DNA of 64,000 nt, from NCBI RefSeq assembly GCF_001274635.1, contig NZ_LBGV01000001.1, positions 3,100,001 through 3,164,000 on the forward strand. Direction: 5' to 3'. The position numbers and the translations under genes are program-made. The notes beneath the pieces were generated by a model. That model made no database searches. It was given only the letters and a program-made list of their open reading frames with translations, and was not told the origin of the DNA. Origin of the DNA: Persicobacter sp. CCB-QB2. Lineage in GTDB: Bacteria > Bacteroidota > Bacteroidia > Cytophagales > Cyclobacteriaceae. Below are positions 1 to 6,840 of this stretch, one piece after another (positions within the stretch are counted from its first letter, which is position 1; each line of letters opens with the position of its first letter).

Positions 1-231
1 TTTCGGAGGCACGACAGGATACATCTTACGGACCACCAAACCATCCGCTTCCAACTCCCGGATGGACTGGGTAAACATTTTATTGGTGATCCCTTTCACC
101 TGCCTTTGAAGTACCCCGGAACGCTCTGCGCCTTCGCGCAGATGAAACAGGATTAAGGGCTTCCATTTACTACCGATCACCTCCATGGTCTCTGCCAATG
201 GACATACTCCACAACTTTTTTCTGCTTCCAT
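1..231 (-). CDS. HxlR-family transcriptional regulator (partial, C-terminus beyond window)
   Basis: About 77 codons read leftward from an ATG at 229-231 and leave the window. The protein begins with a Cys-x-x-Cys-Pro motif and continues with GSKWKPLILFHL and a winged-helix stretch (VKGITNKMFTQSIRELEADG), the usual layout of the HxlR/YodB family of redox- or electrophile-sensing repressors, whose N-terminal cysteine is the sensor. It is divergent from the VOC glyoxalase gene at 587, with a tandem operator-like repeat in the gap. Family assignment is from motifs; the inducer is not known. Confidence 0.85.
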   Translation of the reverse strand, partial: MEAEKSCGVCPLAETMEVIGSKWKPLILFHLREGAERSGVLQRQVKGITNKMFTQSIRELEADGLVVRKMYPVVPPK

Positions 232-270
232 TTAAAAAAAATTATTACCCTAAGAACTATTCCGCTCAAT

Positions 271-308
271 TACTACTTTTTTGTAAGTATACTACTTTTT
301 CGTAGATA
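271..308. promoter_or_regulatory. Tandem 19-bp operator-like repeat, probable HxlR binding site
   Basis: Two adjacent 19-mers, TACTACTTTTTTGTAAGTA (271-289) and TACTACTTTTTCGTAGATA (290-308), differ at a few positions. Each has a TAC...GTA dyad resembling the TACT-N7-AGTA operators described for YodB/HxlR regulators. The pair lies 40 bp upstream of the HxlR start and in the shared region with the divergent VOC gene. The binding role is inferred. Confidence 0.55.
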
Positions 309-346
309 CTTGACCATCTAACATTTACCTGCAAAATTTGCACCCA

Positions 347-561
347 TTAATCCTAATAATGTATGTTGAAATCCTCCTTTAGCTGTAAGGCTGGAAAAAT
401 GAAGATATAATTTTCTATTTCGAGATGTTTCCAACAAAGCAGTTGAATGAAGAGAAAGTAAACTACCCTAATTGGGACTATTAAATGAACCACCCAAATC
501 AAACTGGAAATCAAGCCCTTAACGCTTCCACCTAACTACAGCGGTGAATCATTCGGGTTAA
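347..561 (+). repeat. TTAA-bounded dispersed element, copy 1 (diverged)
   Basis: The left end (TTAATCCTAATAATG) is decayed, but the core (CCTCCTTTAGCTGTAAGG, TTCTATTTCGAG, TTTCCAACAAAGCAG) and the right end GGTGAATCATTCGGGTTAA match the other copies. It lies in the 5' region of the VOC gene, ending 25 bp before its start. Confidence 0.8.
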
Positions 562-586
562 GGCCCACAAATTTAAAAGGTGAAAA

Positions 587-1093
587 ATGGAAAATAAAAC
601 TTATCCAAGAGCATTCTCCCACATCGGCATTACCGTGCCTGATTTAGATCAGGCGATTAAGTTCTATACTGAAGTCATGGGCTGGTATTTATTAATGGGA
701 CCCGAAACGGTGAAAGAAGAAAATGAATCCGCTATCGGGATCATGTGTATCGACGTATTTGGAGAGGGTTGGGAAACTTTCCGCATTGCCCATTTATCCA
801 CTTCAGATGGGGTAGGCTTCGAGATGTTCGAATTCCCTAATCAACCCAAAACCAGAGGTATTTTCAACCCTTACCAATCCGGCGTATTCCACTTCTGTGT
901 ACAGGACCCGGATGTGGAAGGACTAACAGAAAAAATTGTTGCCGCAGGTGGGAAGCAAAGAATGCCCGTTCGGTATTACTACCCGAATGAGAAACCTTAC
1001 CGTATGGTTTATGTGGAAGACCCTTTCGGAAATATCTTTGAAATTTACAGCCACAGTTATGAGTTACACTACTCCAGCGGGGCGTATAAATAA
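587..1093 (+). CDS. VOC-family glyoxalase-like protein
   Basis: 168 residues. The N-terminal SHIGITVPDLDQAIKFY is the first half-module of the vicinal-oxygen-chelate fold, and GVFHFCVQDPDVEGL plus DPFGNIFEIYSH is the second. Candidate metal ligands are His12, the Glu in FEMFEF, the His in VFHF and the Glu in NIFEIY. These enzymes include glyoxalase I, dioxygenases and resistance proteins; the substrate cannot be read from sequence. A purine-rich stretch precedes the ATG. Its place between an HxlR regulator and a DJ-1 fusion gene suggests detoxification of reactive aldehydes or electrophiles (inference). Confidence 0.8.
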   Translation: MENKTYPRAFSHIGITVPDLDQAIKFYTEVMGWYLLMGPETVKEENESAIGIMCIDVFGEGWETFRIAHLSTSDGVGFEMFEFPNQPKTRGIFNPYQSGVFHFCVQDPDVEGLTEKIVAAGGKQRMPVRYYYPNEKPYRMVYVEDPFGNIFEIYSHSYELHYSSGAYK

Positions 1094-1150
1094 TACTTAC
1101 CGGGAGGGATGCATGCTGTTTGCATCCCTCTTGAATTTTGTTTAATTTTT

Positions 1151-1373
1151 TTAAGCCGGATTATTCATGCTTAAATCCTCGTTTAGCGGTAAGGCGGAAA
1201 AAATGAAGGAATTTTTCCTATTTCAAATTTTTTCCAACGAAACCGATGAATGAGGAGAAAGCAAGCTTGCCCAAATTTGGGCTATTATAATTCAAAGAAA
1301 ATAAGTTTTAAAGACCTTAAAATAAATTGTTTACGCTTAGTTGATGAATTTAGCGGGCAATAATTCGGGTTAA
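1151..1373 (+). repeat. TTAA-bounded dispersed element, copy 2
   Basis: Full-length copy of 223 bp. It starts TTAAGCCGGATTATTCATGC and ends GGGCAATAATTCGGGTTAA. It fills most of the 371-bp gap between the VOC gene and the propeller/DJ-1 gene, both on the plus strand. Confidence 0.9.
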
Positions 1374-1464
1374 AATAGTTGATTAGTATCACGGCACACT
1401 TTCAATTCCACTCCAGTCCGATTGCTAATCAGACCAACACCCTTCCACCCAATCTATCCTCAAA

Positions 1465-3207
1465 ATGAAAATACTAAACCAACTCCTGATCGCGGCATTC
1501 TTAATGTCCGCTTGGGCTTGTGAGCACCCCAAAAAAGAAAAAATCACAAAAGATGACCGCCCGCTGAGTCTGATCGCCAGCTCTTCCAGACAATGGACCG
1601 GCATCACCATCAGTCCCGAGGGCCGAATGTTCGTGAATTTCCCCCGCTGGTCCGATGATGTACCTGTGTCAGTAGCGGAAATTATTGACGGTAAGGTAGT
1701 GCCTTTTCCCAATGAAGCATGGAATACCTTCAATGGCCAAAATGAAGAAGAACACTTCTCCACAGTGCAGTCCGTCGTGGTGGACGACCGCAATTTCCTA
1801 TGGGTACTGGATCCGGCGAATCCCCAATTTCAGGGCGTATTGGAAGGCGGTCCCCGTCTGCATCTCTTTAATCTGGATCGGGATGAATTTGTAAAGACCA
1901 TTCCTTTCTCTGGGACGACCTGGAGTCAAAACTCCTATTTCAACGACCTTCGTATCGATACTAAAGCAGGCATGGTATACATCACCGATTCCGGAGCGGG
2001 AGGGTTAGTCATCCTGAATTTGAATACCGGCGTCTCCCGAAAAGTTTTGGCCGACCATCCCTCCACGCAGGCTGAAACGGATTATCTGGTTTTTGAAAAT
2101 GGTCTTTGGAAAAATCAGGTGCATTCCGACGGCATCGCCCTCTCCCCTGATAAAAAATACCTATACTATGCCGCTTTAACTGCTCACAGTCTGTATAGAA
2201 TACCAACAGCAGCTTTGCAAAACCCTACCTTCAATGATGAAGACCTTGCCCATCGCGTAGAGCGAGTAGCCTCTATTGCAGCGCCTGATGGGATGCTGTT
2301 CGATGATGCCGGAAACCTGTTCATGGCAGATCTGGAAAATGAGGCTGTGGCGGTTTATAGTGAAGAACGTTATTTCCGCTTTCTGAAAGATCCAAAAATC
2401 CGTTGGGCCGATACCTTTGCCAAAGACCCCGAAGGCAACATTTACTTCACTACCTCTCAAATCAATTATGCCCCCTCAGATCGGAAAGATTATGAAATTT
2501 ACCGCATCAATATCCAACCAAAACTCCCGGTCAATAAGGGAAAAATCCTGATTGCACTGACCAGTCATGCTGAAATGGGTCAGGGGGGAGAGCCCACTGG
2601 CTATTTCCTGTCGGAAGTTTCACATGCCTATTATACCTTCCTGGAAAATGGCTATGAGGTGGTTTTCGTTAGTCCGAATGGGGGAGAGGCACCGCTTACC
2701 GGCATGGATACCACGGATATGCAAAACAGGAATTTTCTCAAAGATGAGGCTGCTCAAAAGCTGGTCAGGAACAGCATTAAGGCTTCGGATATTAATCCAA
2801 AAGATTATCGCGCTATCTATTATGCCGGAGGCCACGGGACAATGTGGGATTTCCCGACAGATGAAAATTTGGCGACGATTTCGCAAGTCATTTATGAAGA
2901 TGGCGGTGTGGTGGGCGCAGTTTGCCACGGACCTTCGGGCTTATTGCCCATCAAGCTATCCAATGGAGAATACCTAATCAAAGGCAAAAAGGTCAATGGC
3001 TTTTCTAATGAGGAAGAAACGGCCATGAAGCTGGAAAAAAAGGTTCCCTTGCTTTTGGAAGATGCCCTGATTGAAAGAGGAGCTATCTTTTCCAAAGGTC
3101 CGATGTGGGGCGACTATTCCGTAGCGGATCAGCGGGTGATCTCCGGGCAAAATCCCGCCTCTGCACACAGTGTGGCTCAAAAGATGGTCGACTGGCTGGC
3201 CCAATAA
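1465..3207 (+). CDS. Lipoprotein fusion: Yellow/MRJP-type propeller plus DJ-1/PfpI domain
   Basis: 580 residues. A short signal ends in a cysteine (LMSAWAC), so it is probably a lipoprotein. Residues about 30-340 resemble the major-royal-jelly/Yellow beta-propeller (SVVVDDRNFLWVLDP, YFNDLRID, VYITDSGAGG, HSDGIALSPD). Residues about 355-580 form a class I glutamine-amidotransferase-like DJ-1/Hsp31 domain, with GEPTGYFLSEVSHAYYTF, YYAGGHGTMWDF and the nucleophile elbow GAVCHGPSG (Cys487-His488). Hsp31-type domains act as glyoxalase III or chaperones. The fusion and neighbouring VOC gene point to carbonyl stress at the cell envelope (inference). Confidence 0.8.
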   Translation: MKILNQLLIAAFLMSAWACEHPKKEKITKDDRPLSLIASSSRQWTGITISPEGRMFVNFPRWSDDVPVSVAEIIDGKVVPFPNEAWNTFNGQNEEEHFSTVQSVVVDDRNFLWVLDPANPQFQGVLEGGPRLHLFNLDRDEFVKTIPFSGTTWSQNSYFNDLRIDTKAGMVYITDSGAGGLVILNLNTGVSRKVLADHPSTQAETDYLVFENGLWKNQVHSDGIALSPDKKYLYYAALTAHSLYRIPTAALQNPTFNDEDLAHRVERVASIAAPDGMLFDDAGNLFMADLENEAVAVYSEERYFRFLKDPKIRWADTFAKDPEGNIYFTTSQINYAPSDRKDYEIYRINIQPKLPVNKGKILIALTSHAEMGQGGEPTGYFLSEVSHAYYTFLENGYEVVFVSPNGGEAPLTGMDTTDMQNRNFLKDEAAQKLVRNSIKASDINPKDYRAIYYAGGHGTMWDFPTDENLATISQVIYEDGGVVGAVCHGPSGLLPIKLSNGEYLIKGKKVNGFSNEEETAMKLEKKVPLLLEDALIERGAIFSKGPMWGDYSVADQRVISGQNPASAHSVAQKMVDWLAQ

Positions 3208-3216
3208 CAATATAGG

Positions 3217-3246
3217 AAAGCCGTGGCAGTAGCTGCGGCTTTTTTT
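3217..3246 (+). terminator. Intrinsic terminator after the propeller/DJ-1 gene
   Basis: An AGCCG / CGGCT stem around a 12-base loop is followed by seven T, nine bases after the stop codon. Confidence 0.75.
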
Positions 3247-3253
3247 ATGCATT

Positions 3254-3284
3254 ATTTTTGCGTCCTTTTCAGAGAGAATCGTCT
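3254..3284 (+). promoter_or_regulatory. Bipartite promoter motif shared with the metallothionein gene
   Basis: ATTTTTGCGTC (3254-3264), 15 bases, then CGTCT (3280-3284), just before the sigma-factor ATG at 3300. The same two boxes with the same 15-bp spacing occur at 3900-3930. CGTC is a typical ECF -10 element. The first box also contains TATTTTTG, which fits the Bacteroidota housekeeping -7 box, so both readings are open. Confidence 0.5.
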
Positions 3285-3299
3285 ATCAAAGAAAAAGGC

Positions 3300-3887
3300 A
3301 TGACGGAGCATATCTGGAACAATTTCAAGGATCAATTAGGTGGCTTTATTCATAAGCGTGTCAATGACTATGAAACCGCTGAGGACATTTTGCAGGATGT
3401 TTTTGTGAAAATTCACCTGAAGTCCGATAGCCTCAAAGATCAGGATCAGCTTTCCAGCTGGCTTTACCAAATTACCCGGAACACCATTATTGATCATTAC
3501 CGTAAAAAACAGTTGGTCGATTATCAGGAAACCTATGACGTTCCCGATTTAGAGGAAGCGCAAAATCTCAATGGAGACTTTCTTCCCTGCCTGCTACCTT
3601 TTATTAATCAATTGCCGGAAAAATATCGCCACGCGCTGGAGAAATCGGCACAAGGTACCCTCAATCAAAAGCAATTGGCCGAAGAACTTAACCTCAGTTA
3701 CTCCGCTGCCAAATCCAGAGTACAACGCGGACGACAAAAATTAAAAGCGCTATTCCAGCAATGTTGTGGAGCAGAAACAGATCGTTACGGCAATATCCAC
3801 GATTACCAGCCCAAATGCAACTGCCGCAAAAACTGTGAAGCCGGGGCAAGCCATTGTACCTGCGCCATCACGCAGCGCAACAGTTAA
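3300..3887 (+). CDS. SigZ-like ECF RNA polymerase sigma factor with Cys-rich tail
   Basis: 195 residues from the ATG at 3300; an upstream in-frame extension to 3258 would overlap the promoter motif. Region 2 covers residues about 5-72 (DYETAEDILQDVFVKIH, WLYQITRNTIIDHYR) and region 4 about 100-150 (LPEKYRHAL, LAEELNLSYSAAKSRVQRGR). The tail has eight residues of interest: Cys155-Cys156, then Cys173, 175, 179, 186 and 188. SigZ-type factors carry such a tail, which could bind metal or sense redox state. No anti-sigma gene is adjacent. The next gene encodes a metallothionein-like protein with the same promoter motif. Confidence 0.85.
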   Translation: MTEHIWNNFKDQLGGFIHKRVNDYETAEDILQDVFVKIHLKSDSLKDQDQLSSWLYQITRNTIIDHYRKKQLVDYQETYDVPDLEEAQNLNGDFLPCLLPFINQLPEKYRHALEKSAQGTLNQKQLAEELNLSYSAAKSRVQRGRQKLKALFQQCCGAETDRYGNIHDYQPKCNCRKNCEAGASHCTCAITQRNS

Positions 3888-3899
3888 TCGATTTGAAAA

Positions 3900-3930
3900 A
3901 TTTTTGCGTCTTTTTAAAAGTGGTCCGTCT
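3900..3930 (+). promoter_or_regulatory. Second copy of the ATTTTTGCGTC-N15-CGTCT motif
   Basis: ATTTTTGCGTC (3900-3910), 15 bases, CGTCT (3926-3930), 40 bp upstream of the metallothionein ATG. It is identical in boxes and spacing to the motif before the sigma factor, as expected for a sigma regulon with autoregulation (inference). Confidence 0.5.
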
Positions 3931-3970
3931 TAGAGGGTGAAATAATTTTAACACCTAAACATTTAAAAAG

Positions 3971-4168
3971 ATGAGTAATTCAAATGCTTGTTGCACACCG
4001 GAAACTAACTGTTGCGAACCTCAAAACAACAAGAACTGTCAGTGTAAGTGTGAAAACGGAAAATGCGAATGCCAGTGTGGAGATCAAAAGTGTGAGTGTG
4101 TCTGCAATGAGGATAGAACTTGTACCTGCACCTGCGCAGATGGAAGCTCCTGTACCTGTGATTGCTAA
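3971..4168 (+). CDS. Metallothionein-like Cys-rich protein
   Basis: 65 residues with 19 cysteines: two Cys-Cys pairs (7-8, 14-15) followed by five C-x-C-x-C triplets at 23-27, 32-36, 41-45, 51-55 and 61-65. There are no aromatic residues and no signal peptide, so a cytoplasmic metal-chelating protein is the natural reading, although it does not match a metallothionein family I can name. The ATG follows an AAAAAG stretch. The frame stays open after the TAA for 14 more codons with two further Cys-Cys pairs. It is likely controlled by the sigma factor just upstream. Confidence 0.75.
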   Translation: MSNSNACCTPETNCCEPQNNKNCQCKCENGKCECQCGDQKCECVCNEDRTCTCTCADGSSCTCDC

Positions 4169-4213
4169 AGTAATCAACAGACCAACTGCTGTACTACCGA
4201 AGCCTGCTGTTAA
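4169..4213 (+). pseudogene. In-frame 3' extension of the metallothionein reading frame
   Basis: Directly after the TAA at 4166-4168 the same frame reads SNQQTNCCTTEACC and then stops at 4211-4213. The two Cys-Cys pairs mirror the N-terminal ACCTPETNCC block. The ancestral protein was probably 79 residues with 23 cysteines, and the TAA is a nonsense change or a read-through stop. Confidence 0.55.
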
Positions 4214-4239
4214 CATTATCAAAATGAAATCAGGGTACT

Positions 4240-4334
4240 TCCTTTTTAGGGGGCTGCTACCGCAAGCGTTCACATCGGGCTGGCGTGGCTCGCGCTTTTT
4301 CCGAGCCGCTACGCTGTCAGGCTGGAAAAAGGAG
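4240..4334. repeat. GC-rich long hairpin element
   Basis: TCCTTTTT near 4240 pairs with AAAAAGGAG at 4325-4333, GCAAGCGT with ACGCTGTC further in, and GGCTCG with CGAGCC around a CGCTTTTTC loop at the tip. It is much more GC-rich than the surrounding intergenic DNA and abuts copy 3 of the TTAA element. It may be a separate palindromic repeat class or a large terminator. Confidence 0.5.
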
Positions 4335-4335
4335 C

Positions 4336-4558
4336 TTAACCCGGATTTTTCATGCTTAAATCCTCGTTTAGCTGTAAGGCGGAAAAAATGAAGGAATAGT
4401 TTCCTATTTCGAGTTTTTTCCAACGAAACAGATGAATGAGGAGAAAGCAAGCTTGCCCAAATTTGGGCTATTATAAACTAAAGAAAAAATTATAATAAAC
4501 TGAATTAAAGCTACTTAAGCTTAGCTGATGAATTTAGCGGTGAATAATTCGGGTTTAA
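4336..4558 (+). repeat. TTAA-bounded dispersed element, copy 3
   Basis: Starts TTAACCCGGATTTTTCATGC, ends GGTGAATAATTCGGGTTTAA. It contains the conserved core and the CCCAAATTTGGG palindrome. It sits between the convergent metallothionein and porin genes. Confidence 0.92.
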
Positions 4559-4625
4559 CAGGCCCACTTCATCCCTGCCCCGATTGAAAAACCGAAAGTC
4601 CGTTTTTAGCAATCCCAAAACCGCT

Positions 4626-4660
4626 AAAAACAAAACAGGCCTTCCCAATCGGAAGGCCTG
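4626..4660 (-). terminator. Terminator of the porin gene
   Basis: A perfect 10-bp stem CAGGCCTTCC / GGAAGGCCTG with a 5-base loop. Read on the minus strand it is followed by a T-rich run complementary to 4626-4635. Confidence 0.85.
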
Positions 4661-4684
4661 TCTTTCATCTCCTGAATTGATGAA

Positions 4685-6037
4685 TTACTTAAACGTTGTC
4701 GCAAAAATCGTAGGATTAATATTCACACTCAACCAGGCCCAGTTCTGACCATTGGAAGAATTTCCTGTTGGATAGAGCAATTCCATTTGCTCACCGGCAA
4801 ACATCTGAGAGAATCCACCCACCAAAGTAACGTCTTTCGCCACTTTATAAGCAAAGGATAGATCCAGTTCCGTTCCCAAATAAGTACTTTCAGAACCTCC
4901 CTGCTCGTTCTTGATAGAAGCAGCGCTGTTGAAATGGTGTAAAGTACCGGTAATCGCCAATTTAGGATTCACCTTATAAGTCGTTCCGATATTTTTATCG
5001 AACAGACCTACACTTCTACCATGGTTACCTACATAGAAGTAGTCCATGAAACCATAGAATTTGTGGTGAGTACCATAAAGCGGATCGAAAGATTTATTTC
5101 CCTCTACAGGAACAACTCTTTGCTCACCAGTAGCAATTCCGTTGTCATCTACTATATCAACCACTTCTTCATCGTTACCGGAAACGTAATCCAATCCACC
5201 AGTGAAGGTCCAGGCAGATCCTTGTGCGTTATACGCTACTTTAACAGCGGCAAGGTTTGCGTTTACATTCTCCACACCGTTGTTATTCCCAAACTGATGG
5301 TAGTAAGTTGCGTATACCATCCAGCCATTATTTTTGTAGGTCCAGTTCGTACCTACTGTCTGCAGATTGTTCAAACCTGAAACAGGACCATCAGCGTCCA
5401 TCTTCTGAAAGCCTAAATTCATGAACAATGCCGTTGCTGACAGTTGCTCGGAGAATTTATAGCTGGTCCACAAATACTGCATGCTTTTGTAAGGCTGGCC
5501 GCTTGGCGTGTATAAGTTATCAAACTTATTTTCACCATTCTGGCTGTAAGCCAAACCCAAATGCGCCTGAAAATCGTTCAGTTCCACTTTAGTCAGGAAC
5601 ATATCATGCCAACGGCCCGCTACATGCCAGTCCAAAGTTCCCAAAATACGATCATCATCATAGGCTGCCTGCTGACGACCAATTTTAAAAGCCACCGTAT
5701 TAGAAACGGCATATTCAGCCCACGCCTCATTCAGCATGAAGGAACCTTCCATCTCTGTTTGTGGAGTCGCCCCCCAAACAGAAACATTCTGACCCGACAT
5801 TCCGACTTTCAACTTACCGCTTGCATCGGTATAGTAGGCACTTAATCGTGCACGGTTATTAATAAAAAATGCAGGATCTGCGCCTTCTGGCTTTAATCCA
5901 TGTGATCCATTGCGGAATTCCGCACGTGGACGAATCTGAGCTTTCAGTTCAAATTTTGATTCGCCCTCTTCTTGCGCATAAGCAGGGGCTGACCACAATG
6001 CAGCCAGCATGCCTAATAGTATGTAATAGTTTTTCAT
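4685..6037 (-). CDS. Outer-membrane porin, alginate-export-like beta-barrel
   Basis: 450 residues with a signal peptide (MLAALWSAPAYAQ). The mature start (KFELKAQIRPRAEFRNG), LNEAWAEY and VAFKIGRQQAAYDDDRILG are typical of the alginate_exp-like barrel family, which share a fold, not necessarily a substrate. The protein ends in phenylalanine-lysine after alternating barrel strands. It starts 21 bp after ccsA in the nitrite-reductase cluster, so it may admit nitrite or other small anions to the periplasm (inference). Confidence 0.75.
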   Translation of the reverse strand: MKNYYILLGMLAALWSAPAYAQEEGESKFELKAQIRPRAEFRNGSHGLKPEGADPAFFINNRARLSAYYTDASGKLKVGMSGQNVSVWGATPQTEMEGSFMLNEAWAEYAVSNTVAFKIGRQQAAYDDDRILGTLDWHVAGRWHDMFLTKVELNDFQAHLGLAYSQNGENKFDNLYTPSGQPYKSMQYLWTSYKFSEQLSATALFMNLGFQKMDADGPVSGLNNLQTVGTNWTYKNNGWMVYATYYHQFGNNNGVENVNANLAAVKVAYNAQGSAWTFTGGLDYVSGNDEEVVDIVDDNGIATGEQRVVPVEGNKSFDPLYGTHHKFYGFMDYFYVGNHGRSVGLFDKNIGTTYKVNPKLAITGTLHHFNSAASIKNEQGGSESTYLGTELDLSFAYKVAKDVTLVGGFSQMFAGEQMELLYPTGNSSNGQNWAWLSVNINPTIFATTFK

Positions 6038-6058
6038 AGGTTGATTTTACCCAAAAAT

Positions 6059-6838
6059 TTACGACGTATATGTATGTACACTGCTCGCCGCAGATGGTAA
6101 ATAGTTAATACCAAACCAGCAGATCAGTAGTACAATAAATGCAATAGCTAGCGTCCACAATGCTGCAGACTCTTTTTTAGGGTGAAAATGGCGATAGTGG
6201 ATGTAAATCATATAAGCCAGCCACGTAATGAAAGCCCAGGTTTCCTTCGGATCCCAGGTCCAGTAATGGCCCCAGGCCTCTTTGGCCCATAGGGCTCCAA
6301 ATAACAGTCCCAAAGTCAAAAATGCCGTTCCCACATACACCAAATGATCACCCATTTTCAACAAACTCAAACTCTTCTTTGGCTGAATCAGTCCCTGAAT
6401 CGCCACCACCGAGGAAGCGGAAAGAATCGCATAAGCGAAAAGGTATACAATCACATGGGGAACGAACCATACCGAACGCAGTGCCGGCATCAAAGCCTTA
6501 TTCATGGCCTCAGGATTCATTACATTAATGCTGATAAACATCACCGACATCCCACAGGCATAAGCCAGCAGCCAGAAATATTTCCAGCGACGGTAGCCTA
6601 ACAAACCAATAAGCGGAATGAATAGCGAATACCAAAGACGGGTCTCGCCCAATGTTCTCATCGGTGGACGGTCCAGATGCATCCACATGGCAGCGATAAA
6701 ACCACCAAAAAGCAGAATCCCCAAGAAGAACAAGACATTCACCACCTTGTCATCCCATTTTTTAAATGCTCCGAAAGTTCCGGTTGTCCACAGTGCTCCA
6801 CTGATCATACCGATATATGGAAAAATTGCCCAGCTCAT
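6059..6838 (-). CDS. ccsA: Cytochrome c biogenesis protein CcsA/CcmC-type haem handler
   Basis: 259 residues, largely membrane helices. The periplasmic tryptophan-rich WGHYWTWDPKETWAFITW motif is the haem-binding WWD domain of the CcsA/CcmC family, and conserved histidines flank it. With the ResB-like partner immediately upstream (2 bp between the genes) it makes up system II cytochrome c synthase, which attaches haem to CxxCH motifs. The substrates here would be NrfA and NrfH. Confidence is high for the family. Confidence 0.92.
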   Translation of the reverse strand: MSWAIFPYIGMISGALWTTGTFGAFKKWDDKVVNVLFFLGILLFGGFIAAMWMHLDRPPMRTLGETRLWYSLFIPLIGLLGYRRWKYFWLLAYACGMSVMFISINVMNPEAMNKALMPALRSVWFVPHVIVYLFAYAILSASSVVAIQGLIQPKKSLSLLKMGDHLVYVGTAFLTLGLLFGALWAKEAWGHYWTWDPKETWAFITWLAYMIYIHYRHFHPKKESAALWTLAIAFIVLLICWFGINYLPSAASSVHTYTS

Positions 6839-6840
6839 CC

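Noticed and set aside
3984-4391. Alternate-frame ORF over the metallothionein gene
   Set aside because: Its repetitive Ser/Val content is the shadow of the CxC repeats, and it runs into the repeat element.
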